64,000 nt of DNA from Hyphomicrobium sp. (GCA_003987725.1 RXJH01000006.1:124001-188000), one strand, 5' to 3'; positions 1 to 9,303 are shown, counted from the first letter of the stretch. Translations and numbers: made by a program. The notes: a model not told the origin generated them from the letters alone.

Positions 1-161
1 TTCACGAAGGTACGCTGTCGATCCTCAAGCGCTTCAAGGATGACGTCAAAGAAGTCATCGCCGGCCAGGAATGCGGCATGTCCTTCGCGAACTACCAGGA
101 CATTCGCGAAGGCGATCAGATCGAGTGCTTCCAGGTCGAGACGATCGCGAGATCTCTTTAA
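1..161 (+). CDS. infB: Translation initiation factor IF-2, C-terminal end (partial)
   Basis: Only the last 52 codons are present, in frame from base 3 and ending in TAA at 159-161. The peptide ([15 protein letters not shown]..., ECGMSF..., GDQIECF) matches the conserved last beta-barrel domain of IF-2, which binds the fMet-tRNA acceptor end and delivers it to the 30S P site. In alphaproteobacteria infB normally sits directly before rbfA and truB. Here about 1.3 kb separates infB from rbfA. The 5' part of the gene lies outside the window. Confidence 0.95.
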   Translation, partial: HEGTLSILKRFKDDVKEVIAGQECGMSFANYQDIREGDQIECFQVETIARSL

Positions 162-177
162 TCGCCATGTGAGCCGT

Positions 178-200
178 CCGCGCGGGAGCTTTCCGCGCGG
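178..200. other. GC hairpin downstream of infB
   Basis: Two copies of the self-complementary octamer CCGCGCGG (178-185 and 193-200) flank a 7-base spacer and can form a stem-loop 16 bases after the infB stop. A short T run (GTTTTTT, 231-237) lies farther on, so this is at best a weak terminator. The same arrangement with similar flanks, including a following CTTCGTTTGC or TTTCGTTTGC, recurs before rpsO at 2924-2947. It may be an RNA processing or attenuation element. Confidence 0.5.
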
Positions 201-304
201 CGACGCTTCGTTTGCCAGCATGCGCGCTTCGTTTTTTATGGCGAAGCGTTTGTTCAATTCGAATGAAGAGGCCGCGCGCGGTCCCATCCCGCGGCGGACA
301 GAGA

Positions 305-835
305 ATGAAATATCAGGCATCGTACGTATACGATCTCGCGGTCTTCCAGGCTCTCTATCGAGCGGTGCAAGCGCGCAAATCCTTTTACTTCTGGTGGCCT
401 CTGATTGTATTTCTCGTGCCTGCAATTTGCAGCGCGCTCCCCGTGTATTTTCAGCGGACGCCCGTTACCGTTGAGCAGATTGCTTTCGACATTGTGGGAT
501 TCCCGCTGTTGCTTGGCGTGATGACTTATTTCTTTTTGCAATCTTTTCTGCCTCGGGCTTCTTTCAAAAGTTGTCCAGTTGCGGGGAAAAAGCTTGATTT
601 TACTGTAGATGATGATGGGCTGTCGTGCTTTCGCGACGACGGCGTAAGAGAGAATTGGCCCTGGAAAGCGCTCCGCGGCATCACTCATCTCGAGGACGGA
701 AGCGCATCGGTCGTCTGGATTGCGCAGAACGGCGGGTTTGTTCTGCCCAACCCTGCGTTTTCTTCACCTGATACCTACCAGTCCGCACGCAAATTCATCG
801 AGGAAAAGTTCGGTGGTGCCGGATACAAAAAATAA
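305..835 (+). CDS. YcxB-like two-TM membrane protein (copy 1)
   Basis: A 176-residue protein with two hydrophobic helices in the first half (roughly residues 28-45 and 65-85), followed by a cytosolic domain containing WPWKALRGITHLEDG and FVLPNPAF. This is the layout of the YcxB-like family, whose function is unknown. The start is the ATG at 305, which begins the family-like part; in-frame upstream codons look like untranslated sequence. It lies between infB and rbfA, where most relatives have nothing or other genes. A second, diverged gene of the same layout follows at 937, with repeated leader sequence in front of both. Family assignment is by pattern only. Confidence 0.65.
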   Translation: MKYQASYVYDLAVFQALYRAVQARKSFYFWWPLIVFLVPAICSALPVYFQRTPVTVEQIAFDIVGFPLLLGVMTYFFLQSFLPRASFKSCPVAGKKLDFTVDDDGLSCFRDDGVRENWPWKALRGITHLEDGSASVVWIAQNGGFVLPNPAFSSPDTYQSARKFIEEKFGGAGYKK

Positions 836-842
836 GGAAAGA

Positions 843-914
843 GCCCCCTCGCAACGCATGCCGCGCATCGGTGAACTCGTCGAATACAAGCTCAGCGAAA
901 TGCTCGCGCGCGGT
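843..914 (+). pseudogene. Stray 24-codon fragment of an rbfA 5' end
   Basis: Twenty-four codons starting APSQRM and ending LARG align with codons 12-35 of the intact rbfA (1537-1608). I count 20 of 24 identical residues but only 47 of 72 identical bases, so most differences are synonymous. The fragment has no start of its own and runs into the leader of the next gene. It starts 7 bases after the stop of the first YcxB-like gene. The synonymous pattern suggests it diverged while still coding, as part of another rbfA allele, rather than decaying after a recent copy event. Probably the footprint of an old duplication or recombination. Confidence 0.75.
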
Positions 915-936
915 CCAATCCTGCGGCGGTCGGAAC

Positions 937-1488
937 ATGACAGATCTGACGATTAAGCTGCCTCTGCGGCTGACATTCCGCCTGACGCGCGACGATATCG
1001 CGGCGTTCGAACGCCTGCCGCGCGAACTCACGCGGTCCGGCACTTTTGCATTCTTCGCAACGATCTTCGCGTGCGGGATGACGCTTGCGGTTTTCGATGA
1101 GCAACTCGACGGCTTCGTACCGGAGACGCTCGCCGGCTATCGCCATATCATTTTTGCGGTCGTCGCCGGAGCGATTGGCTTTGCAGCTTTCAGCCTCGCC
1201 CTGACGCTGCTCTCATATTGGCGCATTGCCCAGACCGAGTATCCCCCAGAGGATACCGAAATCGAAGTATCCGAACGCGATTTGAAAATCAGCGACGGCA
1301 CACCGCCGCGAACGCTCGAATGGAGCAGCATTGCCCGCGTGATTGACGCACCGGCGCATGTGTTTTTGTGCCTGACGCCGCGAAACGCGGTCATCGTGCC
1401 GCTACGCGCATTTCATTCGGTTGCTGACATGCGTGCATTCGCCGATTTATCAGAAACGCTATCGCACGGAGCCGATGGTGATGCCTGA
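937..1488 (+). CDS. YcxB-like two-TM membrane protein (copy 2)
   Basis: A 183-residue protein with two membrane helices near residues 36-52 and 70-95, then a soluble domain containing TLEWSSIARVIDAP and VPLRAFHS. The architecture matches the gene at 305, but little sequence identity remains. The ATG at 937 is chosen because codons further upstream overlap the rbfA fragment. The leader just before the start (from 905) is a diverged copy of the leader of copy 1 (from 273). The stop is 15 bases before rbfA, so it is probably co-transcribed with rbfA-truB. Function unknown. Confidence 0.6.
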   Translation: MTDLTIKLPLRLTFRLTRDDIAAFERLPRELTRSGTFAFFATIFACGMTLAVFDEQLDGFVPETLAGYRHIIFAVVAGAIGFAAFSLALTLLSYWRIAQTEYPPEDTEIEVSERDLKISDGTPPRTLEWSSIARVIDAPAHVFLCLTPRNAVIVPLRAFHSVADMRAFADLSETLSHGADGDA

Positions 1489-1503
1489 GCGAGGAAACTA
1501 GCG

Positions 1504-1905
1504 ATGCGATCCAAAGCCAAAACAAATCCCGCGAAAGCGCCTTCCCAGCGCATGCTGCGTATTGGTGAGCTTGTACGGCATAAACTCTCGGAGCTGTTGG
1601 CGCGTGGCGAGATCCACGATGACGTGCTGGCATCGCACGTCATCACGATCCCCGAGGTTCGTCTCACGCCGGATCTGAAACTCGCGACCGTTTACGTCAT
1701 GCCGCTCGGCGGCAGCGACGTCAAACCGGTCATCGAAGCGTTGACGCGCAATAAAAAATACATCCGCGCCGAGGTGGCGCACACACTCAATCTTCGTTAC
1801 GCGCCCGATCTTCGCTTCCGCGAAGACGAGACGTTCGAGGAAGCGACGCGGATCGATCGTCTTCTCGATAGCGACAGAGTTCGTCAGGATACCCAAAAGA
1901 AATAG
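1504..1905 (+). CDS. rbfA: Ribosome-binding factor A
   Basis: A 133-residue protein with the KH-type RbfA fold: N-terminal [19 protein letters not shown], then [17 protein letters not shown] and [14 protein letters not shown]. RbfA helps late maturation of the 30S subunit by binding near the 5' end of 16S rRNA. A GAGGAAA Shine-Dalgarno precedes the ATG. The stop is one base before the truB ATG, so the two are almost certainly translationally coupled. The intact gene is the second rbfA-like 5' end in this locus; the first is the fragment at 843-914. Confidence 0.95.
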   Translation: MRSKAKTNPAKAPSQRMLRIGELVRHKLSELLARGEIHDDVLASHVITIPEVRLTPDLKLATVYVMPLGGSDVKPVIEALTRNKKYIRAEVAHTLNLRYAPDLRFREDETFEEATRIDRLLDSDRVRQDTQKK

Positions 1906-1906
1906 C

Positions 1907-2827
1907 ATGGCACGACGCAAAAAAGGCAACGCCGTTCACGGCTGGCTCGTCCTCGACAAGCCGATCAACATGACATCGACTCAAGCTGTCGCCGCGGTGC
2001 GCCGCGCGTTCAACGCGCAGAAGGCGGGGCACTCGGGAACTCTCGATCCGCTCGCGACCGGCATTCTTCCGATTGCGCTTGGCGAAGGAACGAAGACGGT
2101 TTCCTTCGCGGTTGACGGCGAAAAGGCCTACCGCTTCACGGTCCGTTGGGGCGCCGAGACCGAGACGGACGACACGGAAGGCGCCATCACGAAAACCAGC
2201 GACAACCGTCCGGCGCGCGCCGACATCGAAACGTTGTTGCCGCGCTTCCACGGCGAGATCATGCAGACACCGCCCGCCTATTCGGCGATCAAGATCGCCG
2301 GCGAACGCGCCTACGATCTCGCACGCAATGGCGAAACGGTCGTCATCGAGCCGCGCCCCGTTTTCATCGATAGCCTCACGCTCGTCGATATGCCCGACGA
2401 AGCGACGAGCGTCTTCGAAGCCCGCTGTGGCAAGGGCACGTATGTGCGCGCGCTCGCCCGCGATATGGGCCGCATCCTGGGTTGCTACGGCCACGTGATC
2501 GCGCTTCGGCGCACGCAGGTCGGCCCCTTCGACGAAAGCCGCGCGGTTCCGCTGGAGGCCCTGCTTGCAGCAGCCGAGTCGGGCGATCCCGATCAGGTGG
2601 CGAAGTATCTTTTGCCGGTCGAGTCGGCGCTCGCCGATTTGCCGGAGCTGCTCGTTTCCCAAAGCGACGCCGCGACCCTTGCGCGGGGTCAGACCGTGTT
2701 GATCCGCGGCCGCGATGCCCCGGTTTTGACAGGGCCCGCCTACGCGACGTCCAAGGGCCGGCTGATCGCGCTCGGCGAGCTTGCCAAGGGCGCGCTGCAC
2801 CCGACGCGCGTCTTCAATCTCGGCTAG
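1907..2827 (+). CDS. truB: tRNA pseudouridine(55) synthase
   Basis: A 306-residue TruB, which isomerises U55 in the T-loop of most tRNAs. The catalytic motif GTLDPLATG is present with the nucleophile at Asp47, preceded by the family's HGWLVLDKPINMTS segment and followed by the KGTYVRALARDMG motif. The C-terminal part (LADLPELLVS..., GRLIALGEL) fits the PUA-like domain of alphaproteobacterial TruB. It follows rbfA by one base and precedes rpsO in the usual infB-rbfA-truB-rpsO-pnp order. Confidence 0.96.
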   Translation: MARRKKGNAVHGWLVLDKPINMTSTQAVAAVRRAFNAQKAGHSGTLDPLATGILPIALGEGTKTVSFAVDGEKAYRFTVRWGAETETDDTEGAITKTSDNRPARADIETLLPRFHGEIMQTPPAYSAIKIAGERAYDLARNGETVVIEPRPVFIDSLTLVDMPDEATSVFEARCGKGTYVRALARDMGRILGCYGHVIALRRTQVGPFDESRAVPLEALLAAAESGDPDQVAKYLLPVESALADLPELLVSQSDAATLARGQTVLIRGRDAPVLTGPAYATSKGRLIALGELAKGALHPTRVFNLG

Positions 2828-2923
2828 GAAGTGCCGGTTTGACTTAACACTCTGAAAATTATGACGTATTTCTTGTCGAATCTGAACTCGCCTTTGCGGG
2901 GCATTCGTGTATAAGTAGGCCAT

Positions 2924-2947
2924 CCGCGCGGGCCCTTTTCCGCGCGG
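2924..2947. other. GC hairpin in the rpsO leader
   Basis: Octamers CCGCGCGG at 2924-2931 and 2940-2947 flank an 8-base spacer (GCCCTTTT) and can pair into a stem-loop 78 bases before the rpsO start. The element and its flanks resemble the hairpin after infB at 178-200. S15 autoregulates its own mRNA in several bacteria through leader structure, so a role in rpsO control is possible but not shown. Confidence 0.5.
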
Positions 2948-3025
2948 CTTTCGTTTGCGACCCCGCTGGACGACATCCCGGCCGTGGCCGCTTCATTCAA
3001 ACTCCAAATTCGAAAGGAGCATTCG

Positions 3026-3307
3026 ATGTCGCAGGTAGCACCGCACAGGCGTGTGGCGAAGACGGCCGTCATCAAGGACAGCGCGACCAAGGCCAACGAT
3101 ACCGGCTCGCCGGAAGTTCAGATCGCCGTGCTCACGCACCGCATCAACGAGCTGACCGAGCACTTCAAGACGCACAAGAAAGACAACCACTCGCGCCGCG
3201 GCCTTCTCAAGATGGTCAGCCAGCGCCGGCAGTTGCTCGACTACGTGAAGGCCAAGGACAACGCTCGTTATCAGAAGATTATCGAGAAGAACGGCATCCG
3301 CCGTTAA
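3026..3307 (+). CDS. rpsO: 30S ribosomal protein S15
   Basis: A 93-residue S15, which binds the central domain of 16S rRNA early in 30S assembly. The family core is clear: [47 protein letters not shown] and the terminal KNGIRR. The start at 3026 has a strong AAGGAG Shine-Dalgarno and gives the expected N-terminus. The gene has its own upstream region of about 200 bases after truB, with the hairpin at 2924-2947. It precedes pnp, as in most proteobacteria. Confidence 0.97.
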   Translation: MSQVAPHRRVAKTAVIKDSATKANDTGSPEVQIAVLTHRINELTEHFKTHKKDNHSRRGLLKMVSQRRQLLDYVKAKDNARYQKIIEKNGIRR

Positions 3308-3378
3308 TCGCGCTCATTTCAGCGCCTCAGTCAGGACGGCCCAATGGCCTGTCACTCGAATCGATAAACAAGAAAAAC

Positions 3379-3403
3379 CGCCGGCGCCTCCGAAGCGCCG
3401 GCG
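3379..3403. other. Strong hairpin between rpsO and pnp
   Basis: A 9-bp perfect stem (CGCCGGCGC with GCGCCGGCG) closes a 7-base loop, 75 bases upstream of the pnp start. A-rich sequence precedes it, so it would resemble a T-tailed terminator only on the minus strand, where no gene ends. In Escherichia coli the rpsO-pnp spacer carries RNase III processing hairpins that govern PNPase autoregulation. This stem is in the equivalent place. Confidence 0.6.
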
Positions 3404-3477
3404 TTGACCAGCGCTCGTCCGGCATGAGGCCGGCGGGCTGACCGACCGAACAGAAAAGCGAAAACGAAAGATTGAAC

Positions 3478-5685
3478 ATGTTTGACATCCATCGCGTCGA
3501 AATTGACTGGGGTGGCCGAAAGCTGAAGCTCGAGACCGGCCACTATGCCCGCCAGGCGGACGCTGCCGTCATGGCGCAGTACGGCGACACCACAGTGCTC
3601 GCGACCGTTGTCGGCGCCCGCTCTGCCAAGCCCGGCATCGATTTCTTCCCGCTGACCGTGAATTATCAGGAGCGCACCTACGCCGCCGGCAAGATCCCTG
3701 GCGGCTATTTCAAGCGCGAAGGCCGTCCGAGCGAGAAAGAGACGCTGACGTCTCGCCTGATCGACCGCCCGATCCGCCCCTTGTTCGTCGAAGGCTTCAA
3801 GAACGAGACGCAGGTTGTCGTGACCGTCCTCTCGCACGACCTCGAAAACGATCCCGACATCCTCGGCATGGTCGCGGCTTCCGCGGCATTGACGCTTTCG
3901 GGCCTGCCGTTCCTCGGCCCCATCGGCGCCGCGCGCGTCGGCCTCATCAACAACGAGTTCGTGCTGAACCCGATGATCGATGAGATGAAGGACAGCGCTC
4001 TCGATCTCGTCGTCGCCGGCACGAACGACGCCGTGATGATGGTCGAATCGGAAGCCAAGGAATTGCCCGAGTCGCAGATGCTCGAAGCCGTCGTGTTCGG
4101 CCACAAGCACATGCAGCCCGTCATCCAGGCGATCATCAAGCTCGCCGAGAAGGCCGCCAAGGAACCGTGGGACATCAAGATCCCCGACAAGGCCAAGTAC
4201 GCCTCGGAAGTGAAGAAAATCGCTGAGACGACCCTCAAGGAAGCTTTCTCGACGAAGGAAAAGGGCAAGCGCCAGGACCTCGTCTCTGCAGCCAAGAAGG
4301 CCATCGGCGAAGGCATTGCGATCCCAGCCGACGATCCGAACGAGAAGGTTCTTCTCAGCGACGCGTTCAAATCGCTCGAGATGGACATCATGCGCGGCGA
4401 CGTCTTGAAGACGAAGCGGCGCATCGACGGACGTGACCTGACAACGGTCCGCCCGATCCTCTCGGAAGTTCACGTCCTGCCGCGCACGCACGGCTCCGCG
4501 CTCTTCACGCGCGGCGAAACGCAGGCGCTCGTCGTCGCGACGCTTGGCACGGGTGAAGACGAGCAGTTCGTCGACAGCCTCGAAGGCACGAAGAAAGAGC
4601 GCTTCCTGCTCCACTATAACTTCCCGCCCTACTCGGTCGGTGAAGTCGGACGCATGGGCTCGCCCGGCCGTCGCGAAATCGGCCACGGCAAACTCGCCTG
4701 GCGCGCGATCCGCCCGATGCTGCCGTCGCAGGAAGAGTTCCCCTACACGCTCCGCGTCGTCTCTGAGATCACCGAGTCGAACGGCTCATCGTCGATGGCG
4801 ACGGTTTGCGGTACGTCTCTCGCTCTGATGGACGCCGGTGTTCCGCTGAAATCGCCGGTCGCCGGTATCGCGATGGGTCTGATCAAGGAAGGCGACGAGT
4901 TCGTCGTGCTTTCCGACATCCTTGGCGATGAAGATCACCTTGGCGACATGGACTTCAAGGTGGCGGGCACCGACAAGGGTGTTACGTCGCTGCAGATGGA
5001 CATCAAGATCACGGGCATCACCGAAGAGATCATGCGGATCGCCCTCGGCCAGGCGCACGAGGGTCGTCTTCACATCCTCGGCGAAATGTCAAAGGCGCTG
5101 ACGGGTGCCCGCACGGAGCTCGGCGAGTACGCGCCGCGCATCGAAACGATCAAGATCCCGGTCGACAAGATCCGCGAAGTCATCGGCTCCGGCGGTTCGG
5201 TCATCCGCGAAATCGTCGCCGAATCCGGAGCCAAGATCGACATCGAGGACGACGGCACGGTGAAGATCGCGTCGGCAAATCGCGAATCGATCGAGAAGGC
5301 GCTCGGCCGCATCCGCGGTATCACGTCCGAACCCGAGGTCGGCCAGATCTACAAGGGCAAGGTCGTGAAGATCATGGAGTTCGGCGCGTTCGTGAACTTC
5401 TTCGGCTCGAAGGACGGCCTCGTCCACATCTCGCAGCTGTCCCAGGGACGTCCTGAGACCGTCGGCGAAGTCGTCAAGGAAGGTCAGGAAGTTTACGTCA
5501 AGCTTCTGGGCTTCGATGATCGCGGTAAGACACGCCTGTCCATGAAGATCGTCGATCAGGCGACCGGCCAGGAAATTCCGCGCGCTGAAGGCGAGCCGGA
5601 AGAAGTCTTCGAAAGCCGCCCACCGCGCCGTGAAGGCGGACGTGGCGGCGATCGCAACCGCGGCCCGCGCCGCGAACGCAACTAA
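3478..5685 (+). CDS. pnp: Polyribonucleotide nucleotidyltransferase (PNPase)
   Basis: A 735-residue PNPase that degrades RNA 3' to 5' by phosphorolysis and is part of the degradosome. Two RNase PH-like domains are visible ([13 protein letters not shown]...; [19 protein letters not shown]), including [23 protein letters not shown]. They are followed by a KH domain ([16 protein letters not shown]) and an S1 domain ([21 protein letters not shown]). The C-terminus ends in an Arg/Gly-rich tail. The ATG at 3478 gives the typical [13 protein letters not shown] start; a TTG two codons upstream is the alternative. A terminator follows at 5709. Confidence 0.98.
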   Translation: MFDIHRVEIDWGGRKLKLETGHYARQADAAVMAQYGDTTVLATVVGARSAKPGIDFFPLTVNYQERTYAAGKIPGGYFKREGRPSEKETLTSRLIDRPIRPLFVEGFKNETQVVVTVLSHDLENDPDILGMVAASAALTLSGLPFLGPIGAARVGLINNEFVLNPMIDEMKDSALDLVVAGTNDAVMMVESEAKELPESQMLEAVVFGHKHMQPVIQAIIKLAEKAAKEPWDIKIPDKAKYASEVKKIAETTLKEAFSTKEKGKRQDLVSAAKKAIGEGIAIPADDPNEKVLLSDAFKSLEMDIMRGDVLKTKRRIDGRDLTTVRPILSEVHVLPRTHGSALFTRGETQALVVATLGTGEDEQFVDSLEGTKKERFLLHYNFPPYSVGEVGRMGSPGRREIGHGKLAWRAIRPMLPSQEEFPYTLRVVSEITESNGSSSMATVCGTSLALMDAGVPLKSPVAGIAMGLIKEGDEFVVLSDILGDEDHLGDMDFKVAGTDKGVTSLQMDIKITGITEEIMRIALGQAHEGRLHILGEMSKALTGARTELGEYAPRIETIKIPVDKIREVIGSGGSVIREIVAESGAKIDIEDDGTVKIASANRESIEKALGRIRGITSEPEVGQIYKGKVVKIMEFGAFVNFFGSKDGLVHISQLSQGRPETVGEVVKEGQEVYVKLLGFDDRGKTRLSMKIVDQATGQEIPRAEGEPEEVFESRPPRREGGRGGDRNRGPRRERN

Positions 5686-5708
5686 GGCGTCGCACGTCCA
5701 GAATTGAG

Positions 5709-5744
5709 AAAGCCGCCGGATCGATGGATCCGGCGGCTTTTTTT
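5709..5744 (+). terminator. Rho-independent terminator after pnp
   Basis: A 14-base perfect stem (5709-5722 with 5727-5740) around a 4-base loop, running directly into a T tract ending at 5744. It starts 23 bases after the pnp stop and closes the rpsO-pnp unit. The neighbouring gene on the other side is on the minus strand. Confidence 0.92.
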
Positions 5745-5774
5745 ATGCTTCGGCAATTGAACGCCAAATGCTGA

Positions 5775-6035
5775 TCAATACCACCAGCACTTGCCGTGCT
5801 TGCAGACATGGTTCGTGCACTGCACGCGGCCAATGCCCGGAACATGCTTGTGATAGCCGTTGAGACCCCGGCGGCATGTCCGGTGCCAGCCGTGCGTTTG
5901 CTCGACGTTCGATTGTGCCTTGCCGACATCCTTCATCGCGCCGACCGATCCGAGCGTCGCCGCCGAGCCGGGCAATGTTGCGAACGCGAATCCTGCAGCG
6001 AGCGCCGCCGCGGCGAGCAGAAACTTTCGAGTCAT
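5775..6035 (-). CDS. Small secreted Cys/His-rich protein of unknown function
   Basis: An 86-residue protein with a typical N-terminal signal peptide (MTRKFLLAAAALAAGFAFA, cleavage near residue 25). The mature part is short and ends in a His- and Cys-rich stretch (HGWHRTCRRG, HVPG, CTNHVCKHGKCWWY) with four cysteines that could form two disulfides or bind metal. The start is supported by a GGAG-type Shine-Dalgarno. Similar small exported proteins of unknown role are common in Hyphomicrobiales. It stands alone between the pnp terminator and murI. Confidence 0.7.
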   Translation of the reverse strand: MTRKFLLAAAALAAGFAFATLPGSAATLGSVGAMKDVGKAQSNVEQTHGWHRTCRRGLNGYHKHVPGIGRVQCTNHVCKHGKCWWY

Positions 6036-6171
6036 TTGGCTACTCCTCTCCCATGAAGGCAAATGCCTCCAGCCAACTTTTGAGGAGCGAACGCTAGCAG
6101 CTGAGAATAAGGGCCGCCATCGGATCAACCCCGGCGGCGAACCTTAAGTACTCATGCGTTGCAGCTAGGCG

Positions 6172-7041
6172 TCAGGCTTTGGCGAAGTGCGGGACTTCAG
6201 GCCAGAAAACACGAGCTTTTTCACTCACCTCGTCCGGATCACCGGTCGTCAGCAATGTGAGCGTGCCGCCCTCCCCGCCCGCCGCATAGTTGGCGCGCCG
6301 CGCGAGATAGTCTTCGAAGCTGTCGGCGACCACCTCGGGCTGCGAAAGAATTCGCGTGAACGGTGGGAGATATTTCCTGAACAGCGGCTCGACGAGCGGA
6401 AAATGCGTGCAGCCGAGGATCGCACGATGCGGCGGCAGGTTGCCGGTCTGCGCGAGCAGCCCCTCGACGCCCTGCCTAACGAGAGCATCGAGCTCGACCT
6501 CGGGCCGCTTGTTCTCGATGGCGCCCGCCAGCTCCGAGCAGATCTGCTGAACGACGGTCACCTTCGGACAGCGCTTGCGGATCTCCTCAGCGTAGACGCC
6601 GGATGAAATCGTACGCGTCGTCCCGAACACGCCGATGGTGTCGGTGTTGTACTTTTGCGGATATTGCGGCGAGGTCACCGCCCACGGCGTTTGCGTTGCC
6701 GCCTCGACGGTCGGCGCGACGATGCCGAGAACGTTGTGCGCGCCGGCCCACTGGCTCGCGGGCAGCCACTGCTGCTGCAGACGCCTGAGCGCCACGGCCG
6801 TGGCCGTATTGCAGCCGAGAAGAGCGAGCTTAGCCCCGCGCGCGAACAGCTGCTCGACACAGTCCCGCGTAAAATCGACGATGTCTTCCGAAGGCCTGTC
6901 GCCGTAGGGGACGTGCGCGTGATCGGCGAGATAAACGAAATCGACGGCCTTGAACCGCGCGACGAGCTCACGCAGGACGGTCAGCCCGCCGAGACCTGAA
7001 TCAAATACCCCGATCATGAGCGGAGTGTTTGCGACGCCCAA
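6172..7041 (-). CDS. murI: Glutamate racemase
   Basis: A 289-residue glutamate racemase making D-glutamate for peptidoglycan. The conserved IGVFDSGLGGLTV begins near residue 10. The two catalytic cysteines are Cys77 (LLGCNTATAVALR) and Cys211 (ILGCTHFPLV). HVPYGDRP follows the first beta-alpha unit. The ATG at 7017 would give a start right at the conserved segment and is an alternative. It follows fabI by 26 bases and is probably the last gene of the fabA-fabB-fabI unit. Confidence 0.95.
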   Translation of the reverse strand: MGVANTPLMIGVFDSGLGGLTVLRELVARFKAVDFVYLADHAHVPYGDRPSEDIVDFTRDCVEQLFARGAKLALLGCNTATAVALRRLQQQWLPASQWAGAHNVLGIVAPTVEAATQTPWAVTSPQYPQKYNTDTIGVFGTTRTISSGVYAEEIRKRCPKVTVVQQICSELAGAIENKRPEVELDALVRQGVEGLLAQTGNLPPHRAILGCTHFPLVEPLFRKYLPPFTRILSQPEVVADSFEDYLARRANYAAGGEGGTLTLLTTGDPDEVSEKARVFWPEVPHFAKA

Positions 7042-7067
7042 TTGTGAACGTCAACGGCCTCAGAATG

Positions 7068-7937
7068 TCACTCCGCAGCCGCCGATGGCGAACGGCTCGC
7101 CGTCTTGCCCTCGGTGTCGTGCTCTTTGAGGCCTTCGAGCGACGGCATCGACACGGTGTTATAGCCGCAATCGACGAAATGCACTTCGCCGGTAACGGCG
7201 CCGGACATTGGCGACAGCAGATAGAGGGCCGAGCCCGCAACCTCGTCGAGGGTCGGCGTGCGCTGCAGCGGCGAGTTATCACGCTGGAAATTGAAGATCA
7301 CGCGCGCGTCCGAAACGCCGGCGCCGGAAAGCGTGCGCATCGGACCGGCCGAAAGCGCGTTTACGCGAACACCCTGGGGCCCGAGGTCGGCGGCGAGATA
7401 GCGGACCGAAGCTTCGAGCGCGGCCTTCGCGACGCCCATGACGTTGTAAGACGGAACCCAGCGCGTCGCACCGCCGTAGGAGAGCGTGATGAGCGAACCG
7501 CCGTTCGGCATCAGCGCCGAAGCCCGCTTCGCAATTTCAGTGAACGAGAAGCACGAGATCACCATCGAGTTGATGAAGTTCTCGCGGCTCGTATCGGCAT
7601 AGCGCCCGGCAAGCTCTTTCGGATCGGAATAGGCGAGTGCATGCACCACGAAATCGAGGCCGCCCCACTCTTCCTTGATTCGCGCGAAGACATTGTCGAC
7701 GCTCGCCAGATCGAGAACGTTGCACTCTTCGATGATTTTTGATCCGAGCGATTGCGCGAGAGGCAGCGCCCGGCGGCCGAATGCGCCACCCTGATACGTG
7801 AACGCGAGTTCGGCGCCTTGGCCCGCAAGGGCGCGTGCAATGCCCCAGGCGATGGATCGGTCGTTGGCGACCCCCATGACAAGACCGCGCTTGCCCGCCA
7901 TCAGAGGGCCCGGCTTTGCGATATCGAAGTCGGTCAT
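7068..7937 (-). CDS. fabI: Enoyl-[acyl-carrier-protein] reductase (NADH)
   Basis: A 289-residue FabI catalysing the last reduction of each fatty-acid elongation cycle; it is the triclosan target in other bacteria. An atypical short-chain dehydrogenase, it has GVANDRSIAWGIA for nucleotide binding, LSYGGA (Tyr154) and the catalytic Tyr164-x6-Lys171 in PSYNVMGVAK. The start at 7937 follows a GAGGC motif and gives the usual FabI N-terminus. The gene is 133 bases downstream of fabB and shares its strand with fabA and fabB. Confidence 0.96.
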   Translation of the reverse strand: MTDFDIAKPGPLMAGKRGLVMGVANDRSIAWGIARALAGQGAELAFTYQGGAFGRRALPLAQSLGSKIIEECNVLDLASVDNVFARIKEEWGGLDFVVHALAYSDPKELAGRYADTSRENFINSMVISCFSFTEIAKRASALMPNGGSLITLSYGGATRWVPSYNVMGVAKAALEASVRYLAADLGPQGVRVNALSAGPMRTLSGAGVSDARVIFNFQRDNSPLQRTPTLDEVAGSALYLLSPMSGAVTGEVHFVDCGYNTVSMPSLEGLKEHDTEGKTASRSPSAAAE

Positions 7938-8070
7938 TGGAAGCCTCGTTTTGTCACCAAAGGTACGCCCGCGAACGTCAAACCAGCCAGCACCGCGCTT
8001 ATATACTCTCATCACTCTCAACCGTCCGCCGTAAGCAGTTCCTAGCGGCGGCCAGGAAAGCTTTCGTTAC

Positions 8071-9303
8071 TCAGGCATCATGCCGGCAGAAAATGAGAGT
8101 GGCATTTGTCCCGCCAAAACCGAAGCTGTTCGACATCACACAGTTAAGGCTTGCGTTGTCGATACGCTTCAGAGCGATTGGCATATCGGCGAACGCAGGG
8201 TCAAGTTCGTCAATGTTCGCACTCTCGCAGATGAAACCGTTATTCATCATCAGCAGCGAGAAAATCGCCTCTTGGACGCCGATGGCGCCGAGCGAATGCC
8301 CCGTTAACGATTTCGTCGCCGAGATGACGGGCGATTTGTCGCCGAACACGGCGCGAACGGCCTCGATCTCTTTGGCATCGCCGACTGGCGTGCCCGTTCC
8401 ATGCGGATTGAGATAATCGATCTTCGGCAAACCCTTGCCATCGAAACCCTTAAGCGCCAGCCGCATACAGCGCTCGGCGCCTTCGCCCGACGGAGCGACC
8501 ATGTCGTATCCATCGGAGGTCGCGGCATAGCCCGTAAGCTCGCCGTAAATCTTGGCGCCGCGGGCTTTCGCGTGCTCCAGTTCCTCGAGCACGACGACGC
8601 CTGCGCCGCCCGCGATAACGAAGCCATCGCGATTCTTGTCGTAGGCGCGGCTCGCGCGTGCGGGCGTATCGTTGAAGTGAGTGGACATCGCGCCCATGGC
8701 ATCGAAGAGGTTCGACAAGGTCCAGTCGAGTTCTTCGCAACCGCCTGCGAACATCACGTCCTGCTTGCCCCACTGGATCATCTCGGCCGCGTTGCCGATG
8801 CAGTGAGAACTCGTCGCGCAGGCCGACGAAATCGAATAGTTGACGCCTTTGATCTGAAAGGCGGTAGCGAGCGCCGCGGATGGGCCCGAGCACATGCCCT
8901 TCGGCACCTCGAACGGTCCGATCTTCTTCGGCCCGCCGGATTCGAGCGTCACTTCCGCCGCTTCAACGATGGCGCGCGTCGAAGGCCCGCCCGAACCGAC
9001 GATAATGCCGGTACGCTCGTTGACGACATCCGTCGCCTCGAGACCCGCATCGCGGATGGCTTGGTCCATCGCAATCCAGTTCCAGCCGACGCCAGCCCCC
9101 ATGAAGCGCTTCGGCTTCCGGGGAACCATTGCCTCCCACTCGATCTGTGGGGCTCCATGGACTTGGCATTTGAAACCGAGCTCGGCGTACTTCTCAGCGC
9201 GAGAAATGCCCGACTTCGCCTCCCTCAAGGAAGCGAGAACCTTTTGGGTGTTGTTCCCTATCGAGGACACCACACCCATGCCAGTCACAACTACGCGCCG
9301 CAT
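8071..9303 (-). CDS. fabB: 3-oxoacyl-[acyl-carrier-protein] synthase I
   Basis: A 410-residue condensing enzyme of the FabB type, required for elongation in unsaturated fatty-acid synthesis. The catalytic triad is visible: Cys162 in [12 protein letters not shown], then histidines in [11 protein letters not shown] and [11 protein letters not shown]. The C-terminus has the family's [12 protein letters not shown]. The ATG at 9303 has a close GGAG and gives [10 protein letters not shown], the normal family start; a GTG four codons upstream is possible. It lies 67 bases after fabA, an arrangement typical of Hyphomicrobiales. Confidence 0.96.
   Translation of the reverse strand: MRRVVVTGMGVVSSIGNNTQKVLASLREAKSGISRAEKYAELGFKCQVHGAPQIEWEAMVPRKPKRFMGAGVGWNWIAMDQAIRDAGLEATDVVNERTGIIVGSGGPSTRAIVEAAEVTLESGGPKKIGPFEVPKGMCSGPSAALATAFQIKGVNYSISSACATSSHCIGNAAEMIQWGKQDVMFAGGCEELDWTLSNLFDAMGAMSTHFNDTPARASRAYDKNRDGFVIAGGAGVVVLEELEHAKARGAKIYGELTGYAATSDGYDMVAPSGEGAERCMRLALKGFDGKGLPKIDYLNPHGTGTPVGDAKEIEAVRAVFGDKSPVISATKSLTGHSLGAIGVQEAIFSLLMMNNGFICESANIDELDPAFADMPIALKRIDNASLNCVMSNSFGFGGTNATLIFCRHDA

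Noticed and set aside
3379-3403. Minus-strand terminator between rpsO and pnp
   Set aside because: The hairpin has a T-tail only on the minus strand, but no minus-strand gene precedes it; read instead as a processing or attenuation hairpin.
3352-4686. A long reading frame (444 codons) on the strand opposite pnp
   Set aside because: It is antisense to a full-length conserved PNPase; its composition (Arg, Asp, Leu, Val-rich) reflects the high GC of the gene on the other strand.
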